A stretch of 64,000 bases of DNA. Origin: Haloplasmatales bacterium 4B (GTDB lineage Bacteria; Bacillota_I; Bacilli_A; Haloplasmatales; Haloplasmataceae). Of this stretch, positions 39,048 to 49,099 are shown in pieces. Both the position numbers and the translations under genes were made by a program. The notes under the pieces are model-generated. The model did not search any database. It was not told the origin of the DNA and saw nothing but the letters and a program-made list of their open reading frames with translations. Location: positions 1 through 64,000 of the forward strand of contig NSKI01000006.1 in NCBI GenBank assembly GCA_003586005.1, written 5' to 3'. Position 1 is the first letter of the stretch. Each line of letters opens with the position of its first letter.

Positions 39048-39662
39048 ATGAGAAAAACCATTATTGAAGGAAAAAATATTGAAGAAATAAAAAGTAAGGC
39101 AATCGAGATATTTAAAGAACCTGAAGAGAAATTAACTTTTGAAGTAAAAAATGAAAAAAAAGGATTTTTAGGATTTGGCTCTTTTATTACAGTAGAGGTT
39201 TCATTAAATGTTAATGCTTCAGAAGAGGGATTAAAATTTTTAAGAAAAGTTACCTCAGAAATGGGAATTGATGCAAAGATTGAAATGATAAACAATAACA
39301 ATGAAGTTAAATATAATATTTATAGTGATAGTAATCCTTTATTGATAGGTAGAGGTGGAAGTACAATAGATGCACTTCAATATTTAACAAGAATCGTTAT
39401 TAGAAATTATACAGATAAAAGAATAATATGTATAGTTGATGTAGGAGAATATAAGAAAAAACGGAAAATGCAACTTGAAATTTTAGCAACAAAAGTTGCA
39501 AAAGAAGTTGCAAGAACAAAAGTGGAGATTAAACTTGATCCAATGAATTCTTATGAAAGAAGAGTTGTTCATGCAAAGTTATCTGAATGGCGAGATGTCT
39601 TTACTGAATCAGTAGGACAAGAACCAAATCGTTGTTTAGTTATTAAACCCAAAAGAAAATAG
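39048..39662 (+). CDS. jag: RNA-binding protein Jag/KhpB (EloR)
   Basis: A 204-residue protein. An N-terminal Jag_N domain (residues 1-52: KTIIEGKNIEEIKSKAIE, and the KKGFLGFGS motif) is followed by a KH domain (about 60-130, GRGGSTIDALQYL) and an R3H domain (about 140-204, NSYERRVVHAKLSEW). Homologues bind sRNA and mRNA and affect cell elongation. It follows yidC by 38 bases, the universal arrangement, and ends at a strong terminator. Confidence 0.95.
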   Translation: MRKTIIEGKNIEEIKSKAIEIFKEPEEKLTFEVKNEKKGFLGFGSFITVEVSLNVNASEEGLKFLRKVTSEMGIDAKIEMINNNNEVKYNIYSDSNPLLIGRGGSTIDALQYLTRIVIRNYTDKRIICIVDVGEYKKKRKMQLEILATKVAKEVARTKVEIKLDPMNSYERRVVHAKLSEWRDVFTESVGQEPNRCLVIKPKRK

Positions 39663-39668
39663 TACATG

Positions 39669-39698
39669 CTGCATCATTATTGATGCAGTTTTATTTTT
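39669..39698 (+). terminator. Terminator after jag
   Basis: CTGCATCA, loop TTAT, TGATGCAG, then TTTTATTTTTT, seven bases after the stop codon. Confidence 0.88.
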
Positions 39699-39753
39699 TA
39701 TTAGATAAAATCTTTAAAAACAAGTTATAATAGATATAAGAAGGTGATGCTAC

Positions 39754-41112
39754 ATGTTTGATGAAACAATTGTTGCGGTTTCTACCGCTTTTGGCGAAGG
39801 AGCAATTTCAATAATAAGACTTAGTGGTAGTGAAGCGATAAATATCGTGAATAAAGTCTTCAAAGGTAAAAATTTGATGGATGTAAAATCTCATACCATA
39901 AATTATGGGCATATAATAAATATAGAAGATGGATTTGCAATTGATGAGGTATTAGTTTCAGTTATGAAATCGCCAAGAACTTATACAGCAGAGGATATAG
40001 TTGAAATAAATTGTCATGGTGGAATTTTTGTGACAAATAAAATTATGGAATTATTACTAACATTAGGGGCAAGAGTTGCCGAACCAGGTGAATTTACAAA
40101 AAGGGCATTTTTAAATAAACGTATTGATTTAACACAAGCTGAAAGCGTTATGGACTTAATTCAAGCTAAAACTGAAGAATCCTTGAATGTAGCTGTAAAT
40201 GCATTAGATGGTAGAGTGTCTAAACTTATAAAAAATTTGAGAGAAGAAGTGTTATCTCTTATAGCAAGTATTGAAGTAAATATTGATTATCCTGAATATG
40301 ATGATGCAATAGTGATTTCTAAAAAAATTTTAAAACCAAGTATTGAAGAAATAATAAAGAAAATTGATGAAATATTAGAAGTAGCTAAAACCGGAAAAAT
40401 ATTACGTGATGGTATCAAAACGGTTATCGTTGGAAGACCAAATGTGGGTAAATCGAGCTTGTTGAATAAATTAATGCGAGAAGAAAAAGCAATTGTTACA
40501 GAAATTGCAGGTACAACAAGAGACTTAATAGAAGGTTATATTAATATAGCCGGTATTACTTTAAATTTAATTGATACTGCAGGTGTAAGAGACACAGAAG
40601 ATGTAGTTGAAGCAATAGGTGTAGAACGTTCAAAGAAAGTTATTAACGAGGCTGAATTAATTATTTTAGTATTGGACAATAATGAAGTATTGACTAAAGA
40701 TGATATTAAATTGCTAGAGATAACAGAACATAAAAAAAGAATTATATTAATAAATAAAGTAGATTTGGAATCAAAAATTGAAAAAAACAAAATTGATAAT
40801 TATATAGAAACTAGTATGTTAGACGACGATAGCATCATTAAAGTTGAGCAAAAAATTAAAGAGATTTTTGAACTAGGTGATTTTAAAACTAAAGATTTAA
40901 CGTATCTTTCTAATAGTCGCCATATTGCAAAATTGAATAACGCTAAAAACAGTTTAACTGAATCTTTAATTTCTATAGAGAATGAAATGCCTGTAGATAT
41001 GATAGAGATAGATATTAAAGATGCATGGATTTTTCTAGGTGAAATACTTGGAGAAGAAGTTGGTGATGAACTTATTAATGAGTTGTTTAGTAAATTTTGT
41101 TTAGGTAAATAA
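39754..41112 (+). CDS. mnmE: tRNA modification GTPase MnmE
   Basis: A 452-residue GTPase. An N-terminal tetrahydrofolate-binding domain is followed by a helical domain with a G domain inserted at about residue 220: GRPNVGKSSLLNKLM, GTTRDLIEG, DTAGVRDTED and INKVDL. It ends in the invariant FCLGK, whose cysteine is needed for activity. With MnmG it makes the cmnm5 group at wobble uridine of several tRNAs. Its usual neighbour mnmG is 3 kb away because a T-box-rmuC-asnS block lies between. Confidence 0.98.
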   Translation: MFDETIVAVSTAFGEGAISIIRLSGSEAINIVNKVFKGKNLMDVKSHTINYGHIINIEDGFAIDEVLVSVMKSPRTYTAEDIVEINCHGGIFVTNKIMELLLTLGARVAEPGEFTKRAFLNKRIDLTQAESVMDLIQAKTEESLNVAVNALDGRVSKLIKNLREEVLSLIASIEVNIDYPEYDDAIVISKKILKPSIEEIIKKIDEILEVAKTGKILRDGIKTVIVGRPNVGKSSLLNKLMREEKAIVTEIAGTTRDLIEGYINIAGITLNLIDTAGVRDTEDVVEAIGVERSKKVINEAELIILVLDNNEVLTKDDIKLLEITEHKKRIILINKVDLESKIEKNKIDNYIETSMLDDDSIIKVEQKIKEIFELGDFKTKDLTYLSNSRHIAKLNNAKNSLTESLISIENEMPVDMIEIDIKDAWIFLGEILGEEVGDELINELFSKFCLGK

Positions 41113-41121
41113 AAGTTTTAG

Positions 41122-41150
41122 TTGACAATTAAATTAATATATAGTATATA
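41122..41150 (+). promoter_or_regulatory. Promoter of the rmuC-asnS T-box leader
   Basis: A perfect TTGACA at 41122-41127 with TATATA 17 bases on (or TATATT at 19). It begins ten bases after the mnmE stop. Confidence 0.75.
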
Positions 41151-41156
41151 TTAGTA

Positions 41157-41406
41157 TATATTATTAAATACATTGAAGAGGACAGTAACTTTTAATGGTC
41201 GATACAGCAAAATTGGGATGATGAGAGCCAATTACAGATTTATTAGTGAAGAACACCTCGGAGTTTCTGATTGAAATTATTTGAGAGTAGATTAAGACGG
41301 ATTTCCTACCGTTAAAAAGGAATGCCAGAAGAGGTCTTTTTGACAATCAGGGTGGTACCGCGGATAACAGCCATTCGTCCCTTACGCGTTTTGGCTGTTT
41401 TTTTAT
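41157..41406 (+). promoter_or_regulatory. Asparagine T-box riboswitch leader
   Basis: The canonical T-box AGGGTGGTACCGCG lies at 41349-41362, followed by a terminator (AACAGCCA and TGGCTGTT arms, then a run of T) to 41406. Stem I contains AGTGAAGAACACC, where AAC at 41252-41254 is the specifier codon for asparagine. This fits asnS, the second gene behind it. Read-through, and so expression of both rmuC and asnS, should rise when tRNA-Asn is uncharged. Confidence 0.92.
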
Positions 41407-41432
41407 TTTTGTGAAAGTAAGGTGATAGTGTT

Positions 41433-42671
41433 TTGGGAAAAGAGATAGTTATTATTTATGTACTTTTAGGTTTAATTTGTATCATGAATATTTATCTGAT
41501 TATTAAATTTAAAACAAAAAATAAATATAAAAATGATTATTTAAAAGATGTTAATGATTTTAAATTTTATCAACAAACACAATTTATGAATATTCAAAAA
41601 TCATTATCTACAGATTTTTCAAATTTAAGAGAAAATATTGTGGTAAATATTAATAAGTATAATGAGCAAACTATAAAAGAATTTTTGACTTTTCACAATA
41701 AAATGAATGCTGATTTATATAGTTTTAAAGATTATTTACAAAAAGAGATGATTGGACTATTTGGAAATCTTAATCAAGAAATAAAAGAAAACTTAGAAAA
41801 AATAAATGAAAAGGTAGAATTCAGGTTAAATGAAGGATTTGAAAAAACTACCCAAACCTTCAATAACATATTAGAAAGAATAAGTAGAATCGATGAAGCG
41901 CAAAAAAAAATAGAAAGTTTGTCAAGTAATATTATTTCACTACAGGAAGTTTTAACTGATAAAAAAACAAGGGGAACTTTCGGAGAAATTCAATTAAAAC
42001 AAATTTTAATTTCAACATTTGGAGAAAACAATAGTAAAGTATATGAACTACAGAAAAAATTAAGTAATGACAAAATTGTTGACGCTATTTTATATACCCC
42101 TGATCCATTAGGAGACATTTGTATAGATTCTAAATTCCCTTTAGAACATTATAAAAAAATGGTAGATAAGAATTTAAGTAAGACGGAAAATATTGAAGCA
42201 GGAAAAATGTTTAAGGCAGATGTAAAAAAACATATTGATGATATTAGCACTAAATATATAATTTGCAATGAAACAGCTGATTCAGCAATAATGTTTATAC
42301 CTGCAGAAGCAATATTTGCTGAAATTAATGCATATCATGAAGATTTAATCAATTATTCTCAAAAATCACATGTATGGATAGCGTCTCCAACAACATTAAT
42401 GTTCTTATTAGCAACAGTCCAAGTCATTCTTCAAAATATTGAACGTGATAAGTATTCAGCTGTAATTCACGAAGAATTAAATAAGTTAGGGATAGAATTC
42501 AAAAGATATAAAGACCGTTGGGATAAATTATCAAGAAATATAGATCAGGTTTCTAAAAATGTGAAAGAATTGCATACAACATCTGATAAAATAGAAAAAC
42601 ATTTTGATTCAATTTCAAAAGCCGATTTAAAAATAAGTTTAGATGAATTAACTAATGATGAGGAGGAATAA
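41433..42671 (+). CDS. rmuC: RmuC family protein (DNA recombination factor)
   Basis: A 412-residue protein with one N-terminal membrane helix (about 6-24), a long coiled coil (about 45-170) and the conserved RmuC nuclease-like core: [26 protein letters not shown] and [12 protein letters not shown]. The family limits DNA inversion at short repeats in E. coli; the mechanism is not settled. The start is TTG at 41433, with AGGTGAT before it. It lies between an Asn T-box and asnS and ends one base before the asnS ATG, so it is under amino-acid starvation control. That is odd for a DNA maintenance gene. Confidence 0.9.
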   Translation: MGKEIVIIYVLLGLICIMNIYLIIKFKTKNKYKNDYLKDVNDFKFYQQTQFMNIQKSLSTDFSNLRENIVVNINKYNEQTIKEFLTFHNKMNADLYSFKDYLQKEMIGLFGNLNQEIKENLEKINEKVEFRLNEGFEKTTQTFNNILERISRIDEAQKKIESLSSNIISLQEVLTDKKTRGTFGEIQLKQILISTFGENNSKVYELQKKLSNDKIVDAILYTPDPLGDICIDSKFPLEHYKKMVDKNLSKTENIEAGKMFKADVKKHIDDISTKYIICNETADSAIMFIPAEAIFAEINAYHEDLINYSQKSHVWIASPTTLMFLLATVQVILQNIERDKYSAVIHEELNKLGIEFKRYKDRWDKLSRNIDQVSKNVKELHTTSDKIEKHFDSISKADLKISLDELTNDEEE

Positions 42672-42672
42672 A

Positions 42673-44064
42673 ATGAAAAAAAAATTAATTAGACAATTAT
42701 ATCGAGATTATAAATTCTTCGAACACAAGACAGTGGAGATAACAGGTTGGGTAAGAAATAATAGGGCTCAAAAACAATTTGGGTTTTTAATGATTAATGA
42801 TGGTAGTTTCTTCGAAACAATTCAAGTTGTATATGATGAATTATTAATAAATTTTAAAGAAGTTCAAAAATTTCGAGTAGGTTCAGCGGTAAAAATAGTT
42901 GGAAATGTTCTGCTAACACCTGAAGCAAAACAGCCATTTGAGATTAAAGCTACAGAAGTATTATTAGAAGGCGATTGCCCTGAAGATTATCCTATTCAAC
43001 CTAAACGACATACTAAGGAGTTTTTAAGAGAGGTAGCACATCTTAGACCAAGAACAAATTTATTTAGTGCCGTGTTTCGAGTAAGGTCGTTAACAGCTCA
43101 TGCTATCCATTGTTTTTTTCAGGATAGAGGTTTTGTATATACCCATTCACCAATTATAACTGCTTCTGATGCTGAAGGTGCAGGGGAAACTTTTAGATTG
43201 ACAACAATAGATTTAAATAATGTTCCAAGAGATGAATTCAAACAAATTGATTATCAACAAGATTTTTTTGGAAAATCAACAAATTTAACAGTTACTGGCC
43301 AGTTAGAAGCAGAAGCATTTGCGTTAGCATTTCGTGATGTATATACTTTTGGACCTACATTTCGTGCTGAAAAATCTAATACGCATAAACACGCAGCAGA
43401 ATTTTGGATGATTGAACCAGAAATCGCTTTTGCAGATTTAGAAGATGTTATGAATTTGGCAGAGGATATGATTAAGTATATTATTAGTTATACGTTGGAA
43501 AAAGCCCCTGAAGAAATGCAGTTTTTTAATCAATTTGTTCAAAAAGGACTTCTGGATCGCTTAAATAAACTTGTAAATAGTAGATTTTATCACTGTGATT
43601 ATACAAAGGCAATTGAAATATTACAAAATGTGTCTAAACAATTTGAAAACAAAGTTGTATGGGGTATGGACCTAGGAAGTGAACATGAACGTTATTTAAC
43701 AGATGTGCATTTTAAAGCGCCAGTTTTTATAATAAATTATCCGAAGGATATAAAAGCTTTTTATATGCGATTAAATAATGATCAAAAAACGGTAGCCGCA
43801 ACTGATTTACTTGTTCCAGGTGTAGGCGAACTTATAGGCGGTTCACAACGTGAAGAGCGAATAGATATATTAGAAAAAAGAATGTCAGAAATGGGAATAC
43901 CTAAGGATGAACTTAAGTGGTATTTAGATTTAAGAAAATTTGGCGGAGTAAAACATGCCGGTTATGGATTAGGATTTGAACGAATGTTGATGTATTTAAC
44001 AGGTATAGAAAATATCCGAGATGTAATTCCATTCCCACGCACACCTAAAAATTGTGAGTTTTAA
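42673..44064 (+). CDS. asnS: Asparaginyl-tRNA synthetase
   Basis: A 463-residue class IIb synthetase. The N-terminal OB-fold anticodon-binding domain (about 15-105) carries [18 protein letters not shown]. The class II motifs read [12 protein letters not shown] (motif 2), [10 protein letters not shown], and [27 protein letters not shown] (motif 3). The absence of an aspartyl-type insertion and the Asn specifier codon in the T-box both support Asn specificity. Start is ATG at 42673 behind GGAGGA. It is translationally close to rmuC. Confidence 0.97.
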   Translation: MKKKLIRQLYRDYKFFEHKTVEITGWVRNNRAQKQFGFLMINDGSFFETIQVVYDELLINFKEVQKFRVGSAVKIVGNVLLTPEAKQPFEIKATEVLLEGDCPEDYPIQPKRHTKEFLREVAHLRPRTNLFSAVFRVRSLTAHAIHCFFQDRGFVYTHSPIITASDAEGAGETFRLTTIDLNNVPRDEFKQIDYQQDFFGKSTNLTVTGQLEAEAFALAFRDVYTFGPTFRAEKSNTHKHAAEFWMIEPEIAFADLEDVMNLAEDMIKYIISYTLEKAPEEMQFFNQFVQKGLLDRLNKLVNSRFYHCDYTKAIEILQNVSKQFENKVVWGMDLGSEHERYLTDVHFKAPVFIINYPKDIKAFYMRLNNDQKTVAATDLLVPGVGELIGGSQREERIDILEKRMSEMGIPKDELKWYLDLRKFGGVKHAGYGLGFERMLMYLTGIENIRDVIPFPRTPKNCEF

Positions 44065-44070
44065 ACAATG

Positions 44071-44097
44071 AAGGATTCTATTAAAAATAGAATCCTT
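44071..44097 (+). terminator. Terminator after asnS
   Basis: A perfect 12-bp stem, AAGGATTCTATT and AATAGAATCCTT with a three-base loop. The downstream tract is AATAATTTATT, so the U-run is poor. Confidence 0.7.
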
Positions 44098-44100
44098 AAT

Positions 44101-44188
44101 AATTTATTATATTGTTTTAAAAAGTAACTAATGGTAATATATAGTTATAAATTATTTGAAATTATTTTGCAATTTATTATATTGTTTT
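44101..44188 (+). repeat. 18-bp direct repeat before mnmG
   Basis: AATTTATTATATTGTTTT occurs exactly at 44101-44118 and 44171-44188, 70 bases apart, in the untranslated gap between asnS and mnmG. It may mark a duplicated promoter or regulator site. Confidence 0.6.
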
Positions 44189-44264
44189 TAAATGGATGTA
44201 TTATTAAATAATATTTATATGATAATAAAAAAAAGTTAATTTCATGAAGGAGATGCACCGATAT

Positions 44265-46133
44265 ATGTATGACATCATTGTGATAGGTGGAGGACATGCA
44301 GGTTGTGAAGCTGCATTAGCTCCAGCGAGAATGGGTCTAAAAATTCTACTTGTAACTGCTAAAATATCAAAAATTGCACATATGCCATGTAATCCCTCAA
44401 TTGGAGGCCCAGCTAAAGGTATCGTTGTTAGAGAGATAGATGCTCTAGGTGGGGAAATGGGTAGGAATACAGATAAATCCCATATTCAAATGCGTTTGTT
44501 AAATACAGGAAAAGGTCCAGGAGTACAAGCGCTTAGAGCTCAGGCAGATAAAGTTGATTATCCTAAAAATATGCAAACTACATTATTAAATCAACAAAAC
44601 CTGACAATAATTGAAGAAATGGTAGATGATTTAATAATTGAAGATAAAAAAATAATAGGAGTTTTACTAGAAAATAGAGAAAAATACTTTGCAAAGGCGG
44701 TCATAATTACCGCAGGAACTTATTTACAAGCAAAGATTATGTTAAGCAATGAAAAATGGTCTAGTGGACCTGATGATGAAAAACCATCACTAAATTTATC
44801 AGATAATCTAAGAAACTTAGGATTTGAGACACTAAGGCTTAAAACTGGTACACCACCAAGAGTTGCGATAGACACAATTGATTATTCAAAAACTGAAATT
44901 CAGCGAGGAGATATGGAATACCATGCATTTAGTTATGATACAACAGATTATAAGCCACTAGAGAATCAAGTGCCATGTTATTTAACTTATACTAATTTGG
45001 ATACACATGAGATTATCTTAAAAAATCTAAGTAAATCATCCATGTATGGCGCTATAGAAAACATAGATAGTAAGGGACCACGGTATTGTCCTTCAATAGA
45101 GGATAAAATTGTCCGATTTAATGATAAAACACGACATCAAATATTCCTAGAACCAGAAAGCATACATATACCAGAAATATATGTTCAAGGCTTTTCTACA
45201 AGTTTACCAAAAGATGTTCAAGATATAATGATTCACACAATAAAAGGATTAGAAAATTGTAGGATAGTTAGATATGCTTACGCAATTGAATATGACGCTA
45301 TAGATCCAACCCAACTTTGGGCAACACTAGAGTCAAAACTTATCGAAAATTTATATTTCGCAGGTCAAGTCAATGGAACTAGCGGATATGAAGAAGCAGC
45401 TGGTCAAGGTTTAATGGCGGGGATAAATGCTGCTTTAAAGATTAAAGGGAAAGCTCCCTTCATATTAAAACGAAATGAAGCTTATATTGGAGTTATGATA
45501 GATGATTTAGTTACAAAAGGTACTCAAGAACCTTATCGTCTATTAACATCTCGAGCTGAGTATCGGCTTTTATTGAGACATGATAATGCAGATATGCGTT
45601 TAAGAGATTATGGATATAAATTTGGTTTAATAGATAAATCTAGATTTCAAAAATTTACAAATAAAAAAGCTAAAATAGAAAATGAACTTAATAGGTTAAG
45701 TAATATTAAAATTTTACCTACAAATGATGTAAATAATTATTTAAACTCAAATGAGTCAGCAGTCTTAAAAGACAGCATAACCGCATTAAATTTATTAAAA
45801 AGACCTGAGATTAGCTATTGCAATATCATGGATTTATTAAATGAAGAAACCTTATTAACAAAAGCCGAAATACAGCAAATAGAAATTCAGATAAAATATG
45901 AAGGTTATATAAAAAAAACTATTAGTCTTGTAGAAAAAATGAACAAATTAGAGGATAAGAAACTATCAGTAGATATTGATTATCTTAAAATACCAAACTT
46001 GGCATTAGAGGCAAAGACTAAATTAAATAAAATTAAACCATTAACAATAGGACAAGCTAAAAGAATATCAGGAGTTAATCCTAGTGATATTTCTATTCTT
46101 TTAGTTTATCTAGAGTCATATAGAAAGAAATAA
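44265..46133 (+). CDS. mnmG: tRNA uridine-5-carboxymethylaminomethyl modification enzyme MnmG
   Basis: A 622-residue FAD enzyme. The dinucleotide motif [17 protein letters not shown] is at the N terminus; [11 protein letters not shown] and [11 protein letters not shown] and the [12 protein letters not shown] cysteine block are family hallmarks. It partners MnmE in modifying tRNA wobble uridine. The ATG at 44265 aligns with relatives; upstream in-frame ATGs at 44244 and 44253 overlap the AAGGAG site. The gene is followed 15 bases later by rsmG. Confidence 0.97.
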   Translation: MYDIIVIGGGHAGCEAALAPARMGLKILLVTAKISKIAHMPCNPSIGGPAKGIVVREIDALGGEMGRNTDKSHIQMRLLNTGKGPGVQALRAQADKVDYPKNMQTTLLNQQNLTIIEEMVDDLIIEDKKIIGVLLENREKYFAKAVIITAGTYLQAKIMLSNEKWSSGPDDEKPSLNLSDNLRNLGFETLRLKTGTPPRVAIDTIDYSKTEIQRGDMEYHAFSYDTTDYKPLENQVPCYLTYTNLDTHEIILKNLSKSSMYGAIENIDSKGPRYCPSIEDKIVRFNDKTRHQIFLEPESIHIPEIYVQGFSTSLPKDVQDIMIHTIKGLENCRIVRYAYAIEYDAIDPTQLWATLESKLIENLYFAGQVNGTSGYEEAAGQGLMAGINAALKIKGKAPFILKRNEAYIGVMIDDLVTKGTQEPYRLLTSRAEYRLLLRHDNADMRLRDYGYKFGLIDKSRFQKFTNKKAKIENELNRLSNIKILPTNDVNNYLNSNESAVLKDSITALNLLKRPEISYCNIMDLLNEETLLTKAEIQQIEIQIKYEGYIKKTISLVEKMNKLEDKKLSVDIDYLKIPNLALEAKTKLNKIKPLTIGQAKRISGVNPSDISILLVYLESYRKK

Positions 46134-46148
46134 ATAGGAGCATATTTT

Positions 46149-46856
46149 ATGAATGAATCACAATTTTTAGAAAATCTTAAATTAAACAATATCGAGATTA
46201 ATAAAGAGCAATTGTTGTTATTTAAAAAATACTATGAATTATTAATTGAATACAATAAAAAGGTTAATTTAACTTCAATCACTGATAAAGAGGAAATTTA
46301 TTTAAAACACTTTTATGATTCACTAACTGTTTTGTTTTATGTGAAAATTGAGGAAAATAGCACTTTATGCGATGTTGGAGCTGGTGCAGGGTTTCCTAGT
46401 ATACCTTTAAAAATAGTAAGACCGGACCTAAATATTACAATTGTTGATTCGTTGGGAAAAAGAATTAAATTCATAAATGAAGTTATTTATAAATTAGGGT
46501 TGAAAAAAATAGTAGCAATAAATAGTAGAGCTGAAGAATTTGTTAATGAATATAGAGAGTGCTTTGATTATGTTACAGCGAGAGCAGTTGCTAGGCTAAA
46601 TATATTATCAGAGTTATGTATCCCTTTAGTTAAATTGGATGGGAAATTTATTGTAATGAAGGGTCAAACAGGTCAGGAAGAATTAGATGAAGCTAAAAGA
46701 GCAATAAGTATTTTAGGATGTACCCTAGAGTTTAAATATTTTTTTTCACTCCCATTTGCTGGAGGTATGAGAAGTGTTATAGCATTAATAAAAACTAGTA
46801 AAACTCCAGATAAATATCCTAGAAACTATAGTCAAATTAAGAACAAACCATTATAA
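46149..46856 (+). CDS. rsmG: 16S rRNA (guanine527-N7)-methyltransferase RsmG
   Basis: A 235-residue Rossmann-fold methyltransferase. The SAM motif is CDVGAGAGFPSIPLKIVRP near residues 77-95, with SRAEEF and DYVTARAVARL further on. It methylates G527 of 16S rRNA; loss gives low-level streptomycin resistance in other bacteria. It follows mnmG as usual and precedes a membrane protein and noc. Confidence 0.96.
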   Translation: MNESQFLENLKLNNIEINKEQLLLFKKYYELLIEYNKKVNLTSITDKEEIYLKHFYDSLTVLFYVKIEENSTLCDVGAGAGFPSIPLKIVRPDLNITIVDSLGKRIKFINEVIYKLGLKKIVAINSRAEEFVNEYRECFDYVTARAVARLNILSELCIPLVKLDGKFIVMKGQTGQEELDEAKRAISILGCTLEFKYFFSLPFAGGMRSVIALIKTSKTPDKYPRNYSQIKNKPL

Positions 46857-46877
46857 TAAACATAAGGTGGTGTTATT

Positions 46878-48110
46878 TTGGCTTATTTATATGAAGATAA
46901 GGAATTAGTTTATGCAAAACAAATGGCTTCATTGAAAAAAAGGGTAGTCTTAGTTAATTCAACGATATTTATATCAAACTTTTTCTTAACCTTATTATTA
47001 TTATTTAATCACATGCCATTTATTGATTTTTTGAACTTAGTTTTACCTGTATTTTTATTAAATTTAGTAATATCTTATGCTATTTTAATTAATCTTGATA
47101 GTAATGAACAACTATATTTAGCCATGTATATTTCAATAATTGGTACCATAGTAGTTATGATTAATATATTTATTAATGTTCAAAATCCTGCAACTTACAT
47201 GTTAATCTACTTGGCAATAGCGATTATCAGTGTTTTTAAAGATAAGAAGGCTGTTAGTTTAGGATATTTTATAATTTTTTTCTTTGGAACTATTATTAAT
47301 TTTAAATACGCCAGAGCTATTGTAAATTATAGCGAAGGTAACTATATATTTAATAATTTAACTCCATTTTTATACGAGAGTATTTTACTGTTAGTATTAT
47401 TAGTTCAAACAATAAGAACTTTTTATAATCAAAAAGAAATAAATGATTTATATGATGAATTAGATATACAAAAGGAAATAGAACTAAAATATCAAAGTAC
47501 TATCTTTAATTTGCTAGATAGGAATCAAGAATTAATTGCTTATACAGACCAATATGTAAATGATGAAACAAAAGAAAGATTAAATAATTATGCCGACCTG
47601 TTTAATGAATCTTTTTATATTAAAGAAGATTTAAAAGAAAAAATTGAAAGATATTTAAACCTACAAGTTGTAAAAGACCCACAAAAAATATTAGGGAAAA
47701 AATTAAATAGTTATAGAAGAAAAAAAGAATTATCTCATTTTGAAGAAATGTCGACATTTAAATTAACAAAATTAATGAGTTTAATTATGTCAATTACATT
47801 TAAAAATCAAAAGAATAATTATGATAACATTAAAAACTATGATTTACTATTTACCAATCCAGAGATGTCATTAGAAACAAAAATATTAGGATTTATTTTT
47901 TTGTATGAACATCTAAGAAATAAAAAACAACTTATTAGTAATATAAACCATGAACAAATCTTAAATTATTTTAGTACAAATAAAGCAAAAGAAATATTTG
48001 GTAATGAGATTGTGGAGTTTTTTATAAACAATGAACAATTATTTAATAACATATATGAAAATAAAAAAAATAATGATATTCATGAAGAAAAAGAGGAGCT
48101 TGATGAATAA
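46878..48110 (+). CDS. Membrane protein of unknown function between rsmG and noc
   Basis: A 410-residue protein that I do not recognise. The N-terminal half has about six hydrophobic helices (near 22-44, 50-72, 82-100, 105-122, 130-146 and 168-184), then a coiled region. The C-terminal 200 residues are soluble, with segments such as ETKILGFIFLYEHLRNKKQL and FFINNEQLFNNIYEN. These vaguely resemble the end of HD-GYP domains, but no HD or GYP motif remains. It begins with TTG behind AAGGTGGTG. It lies tightly inside the rsmG-noc group, so a role linked to division or envelope is possible but not shown. Confidence 0.7.
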   Translation: MAYLYEDKELVYAKQMASLKKRVVLVNSTIFISNFFLTLLLLFNHMPFIDFLNLVLPVFLLNLVISYAILINLDSNEQLYLAMYISIIGTIVVMINIFINVQNPATYMLIYLAIAIISVFKDKKAVSLGYFIIFFFGTIINFKYARAIVNYSEGNYIFNNLTPFLYESILLLVLLVQTIRTFYNQKEINDLYDELDIQKEIELKYQSTIFNLLDRNQELIAYTDQYVNDETKERLNNYADLFNESFYIKEDLKEKIERYLNLQVVKDPQKILGKKLNSYRRKKELSHFEEMSTFKLTKLMSLIMSITFKNQKNNYDNIKNYDLLFTNPEMSLETKILGFIFLYEHLRNKKQLISNINHEQILNYFSTNKAKEIFGNEIVEFFINNEQLFNNIYENKKNNDIHEEKEELDE

Positions 48111-48180
48111 TCACTTAAATTGTTTTAATCAAATTAATACTGATATAAAAATCTTGAATTATTTAGGGAGATGATAGAAG

Positions 48181-48981
48181 ATGAATATTTTTTCAGGTAA
48201 TAAGGATAAAATTATTTATATTAAACTTTCACAAATTATTGTTAATGAAAACCAACCCAGATCAATTTTTGATGATGATAAAATAACTGAATTAGCAGAT
48301 TCAATTAAAGAGCATGGCGTATTACAACCAATTATTGTAAGGCAAAAAAGTAACCAGTATGAAATTGTAGCTGGAGAAAGGCGATTTAGAGCATGCAGTA
48401 TATTGAATTTGGACGTAATTCCAGCTATTATTAAAGATTTTAATGAAGAAGAAGCGGCCTCAGTATCGTTAATTGAAAATATTCAAAGGGAAGACTTAAC
48501 AGCCATTGAGGAGGCTAAGGCTTATAAATTGCTCATGGAAATTAATAATTTAAGACAAGAAGATTTAGCTAATAAATTAGGCAAAGCTCAATCAACAGTG
48601 GCAAATAAAATAAGATTATTAAACTTACCAAATGAAGTACAGGATGCAATATTAAAAAAACTGATTACAGAAAGACATGCTAGGTCACTATTAACTGTTA
48701 AAGAGAAAGAAAAACAGTTATATGTTTTAAATAAAATTATTGAAAAAGAATTAACAGTAAAAGAAACTGAAAAATTTATTCAAAACTTACTTAATAAAGA
48801 AGTAGCCAAGCCTAAAGGAAAAATTATTAGTAAAATTTCTAAAGATGCGAGAATTGCTATTAATACTATTAACCATGCTTTGTTTATGGTTAAAGAACAA
48901 TCAGGAATAGATTTACAAACAAATCAAGATGAGGATGAAGAATATTATATTTACCAGATAAAAATTCCCAAAACTAAATAA
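48181..48981 (+). CDS. noc: Nucleoid occlusion protein Noc (ParB family)
   Basis: A 266-residue ParB-like CTPase. It has the box NENQPRSIFDDDKITELADSI, the CTP-binding GERRFRA motif near residue 63, NIQREDLTAIEEA, and the helix-turn-helix LRQEDLANKLGKAQSTVANK. Its gene position ahead of parA-parB identifies it as Noc rather than ParB. Noc keeps the division septum off the chromosome by binding its own 14-bp sites and the membrane. I saw no copy of ATTTCCCGGGAAAT in this window, as expected near the origin region where ParB works. Confidence 0.9.
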   Translation: MNIFSGNKDKIIYIKLSQIIVNENQPRSIFDDDKITELADSIKEHGVLQPIIVRQKSNQYEIVAGERRFRACSILNLDVIPAIIKDFNEEEAASVSLIENIQREDLTAIEEAKAYKLLMEINNLRQEDLANKLGKAQSTVANKIRLLNLPNEVQDAILKKLITERHARSLLTVKEKEKQLYVLNKIIEKELTVKETEKFIQNLLNKEVAKPKGKIISKISKDARIAINTINHALFMVKEQSGIDLQTNQDEDEEYYIYQIKIPKTK

Positions 48982-48982
48982 T

Positions 48983-49031
48983 TTATCCACATTTTATAAA
49001 AGTTTTCCACAAAAAGTGGATAACTTTTATT
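48983..49031 (+). terminator. Noc terminator and DnaA-box cluster
   Basis: Three DnaA-type boxes: TTATCCACA (48983-48991, perfect), TTTTCCACA (49003-49011) and AGTGGATAA (49015-49023). The last two form the arms of a hairpin (AAAAGTTTTCCAC and GTGGATAACTTTT, one mismatch) followed by TATTTTTTT. The element therefore doubles as a terminator for noc and a DnaA-binding region upstream of parA. Confidence 0.7.
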
Positions 49032-49099
49032 TTTTTGCTATCTTTTTTTAATTTATTATGTTAAAATATGTATATAAATTTGATAAAAGGAGCAATAAA

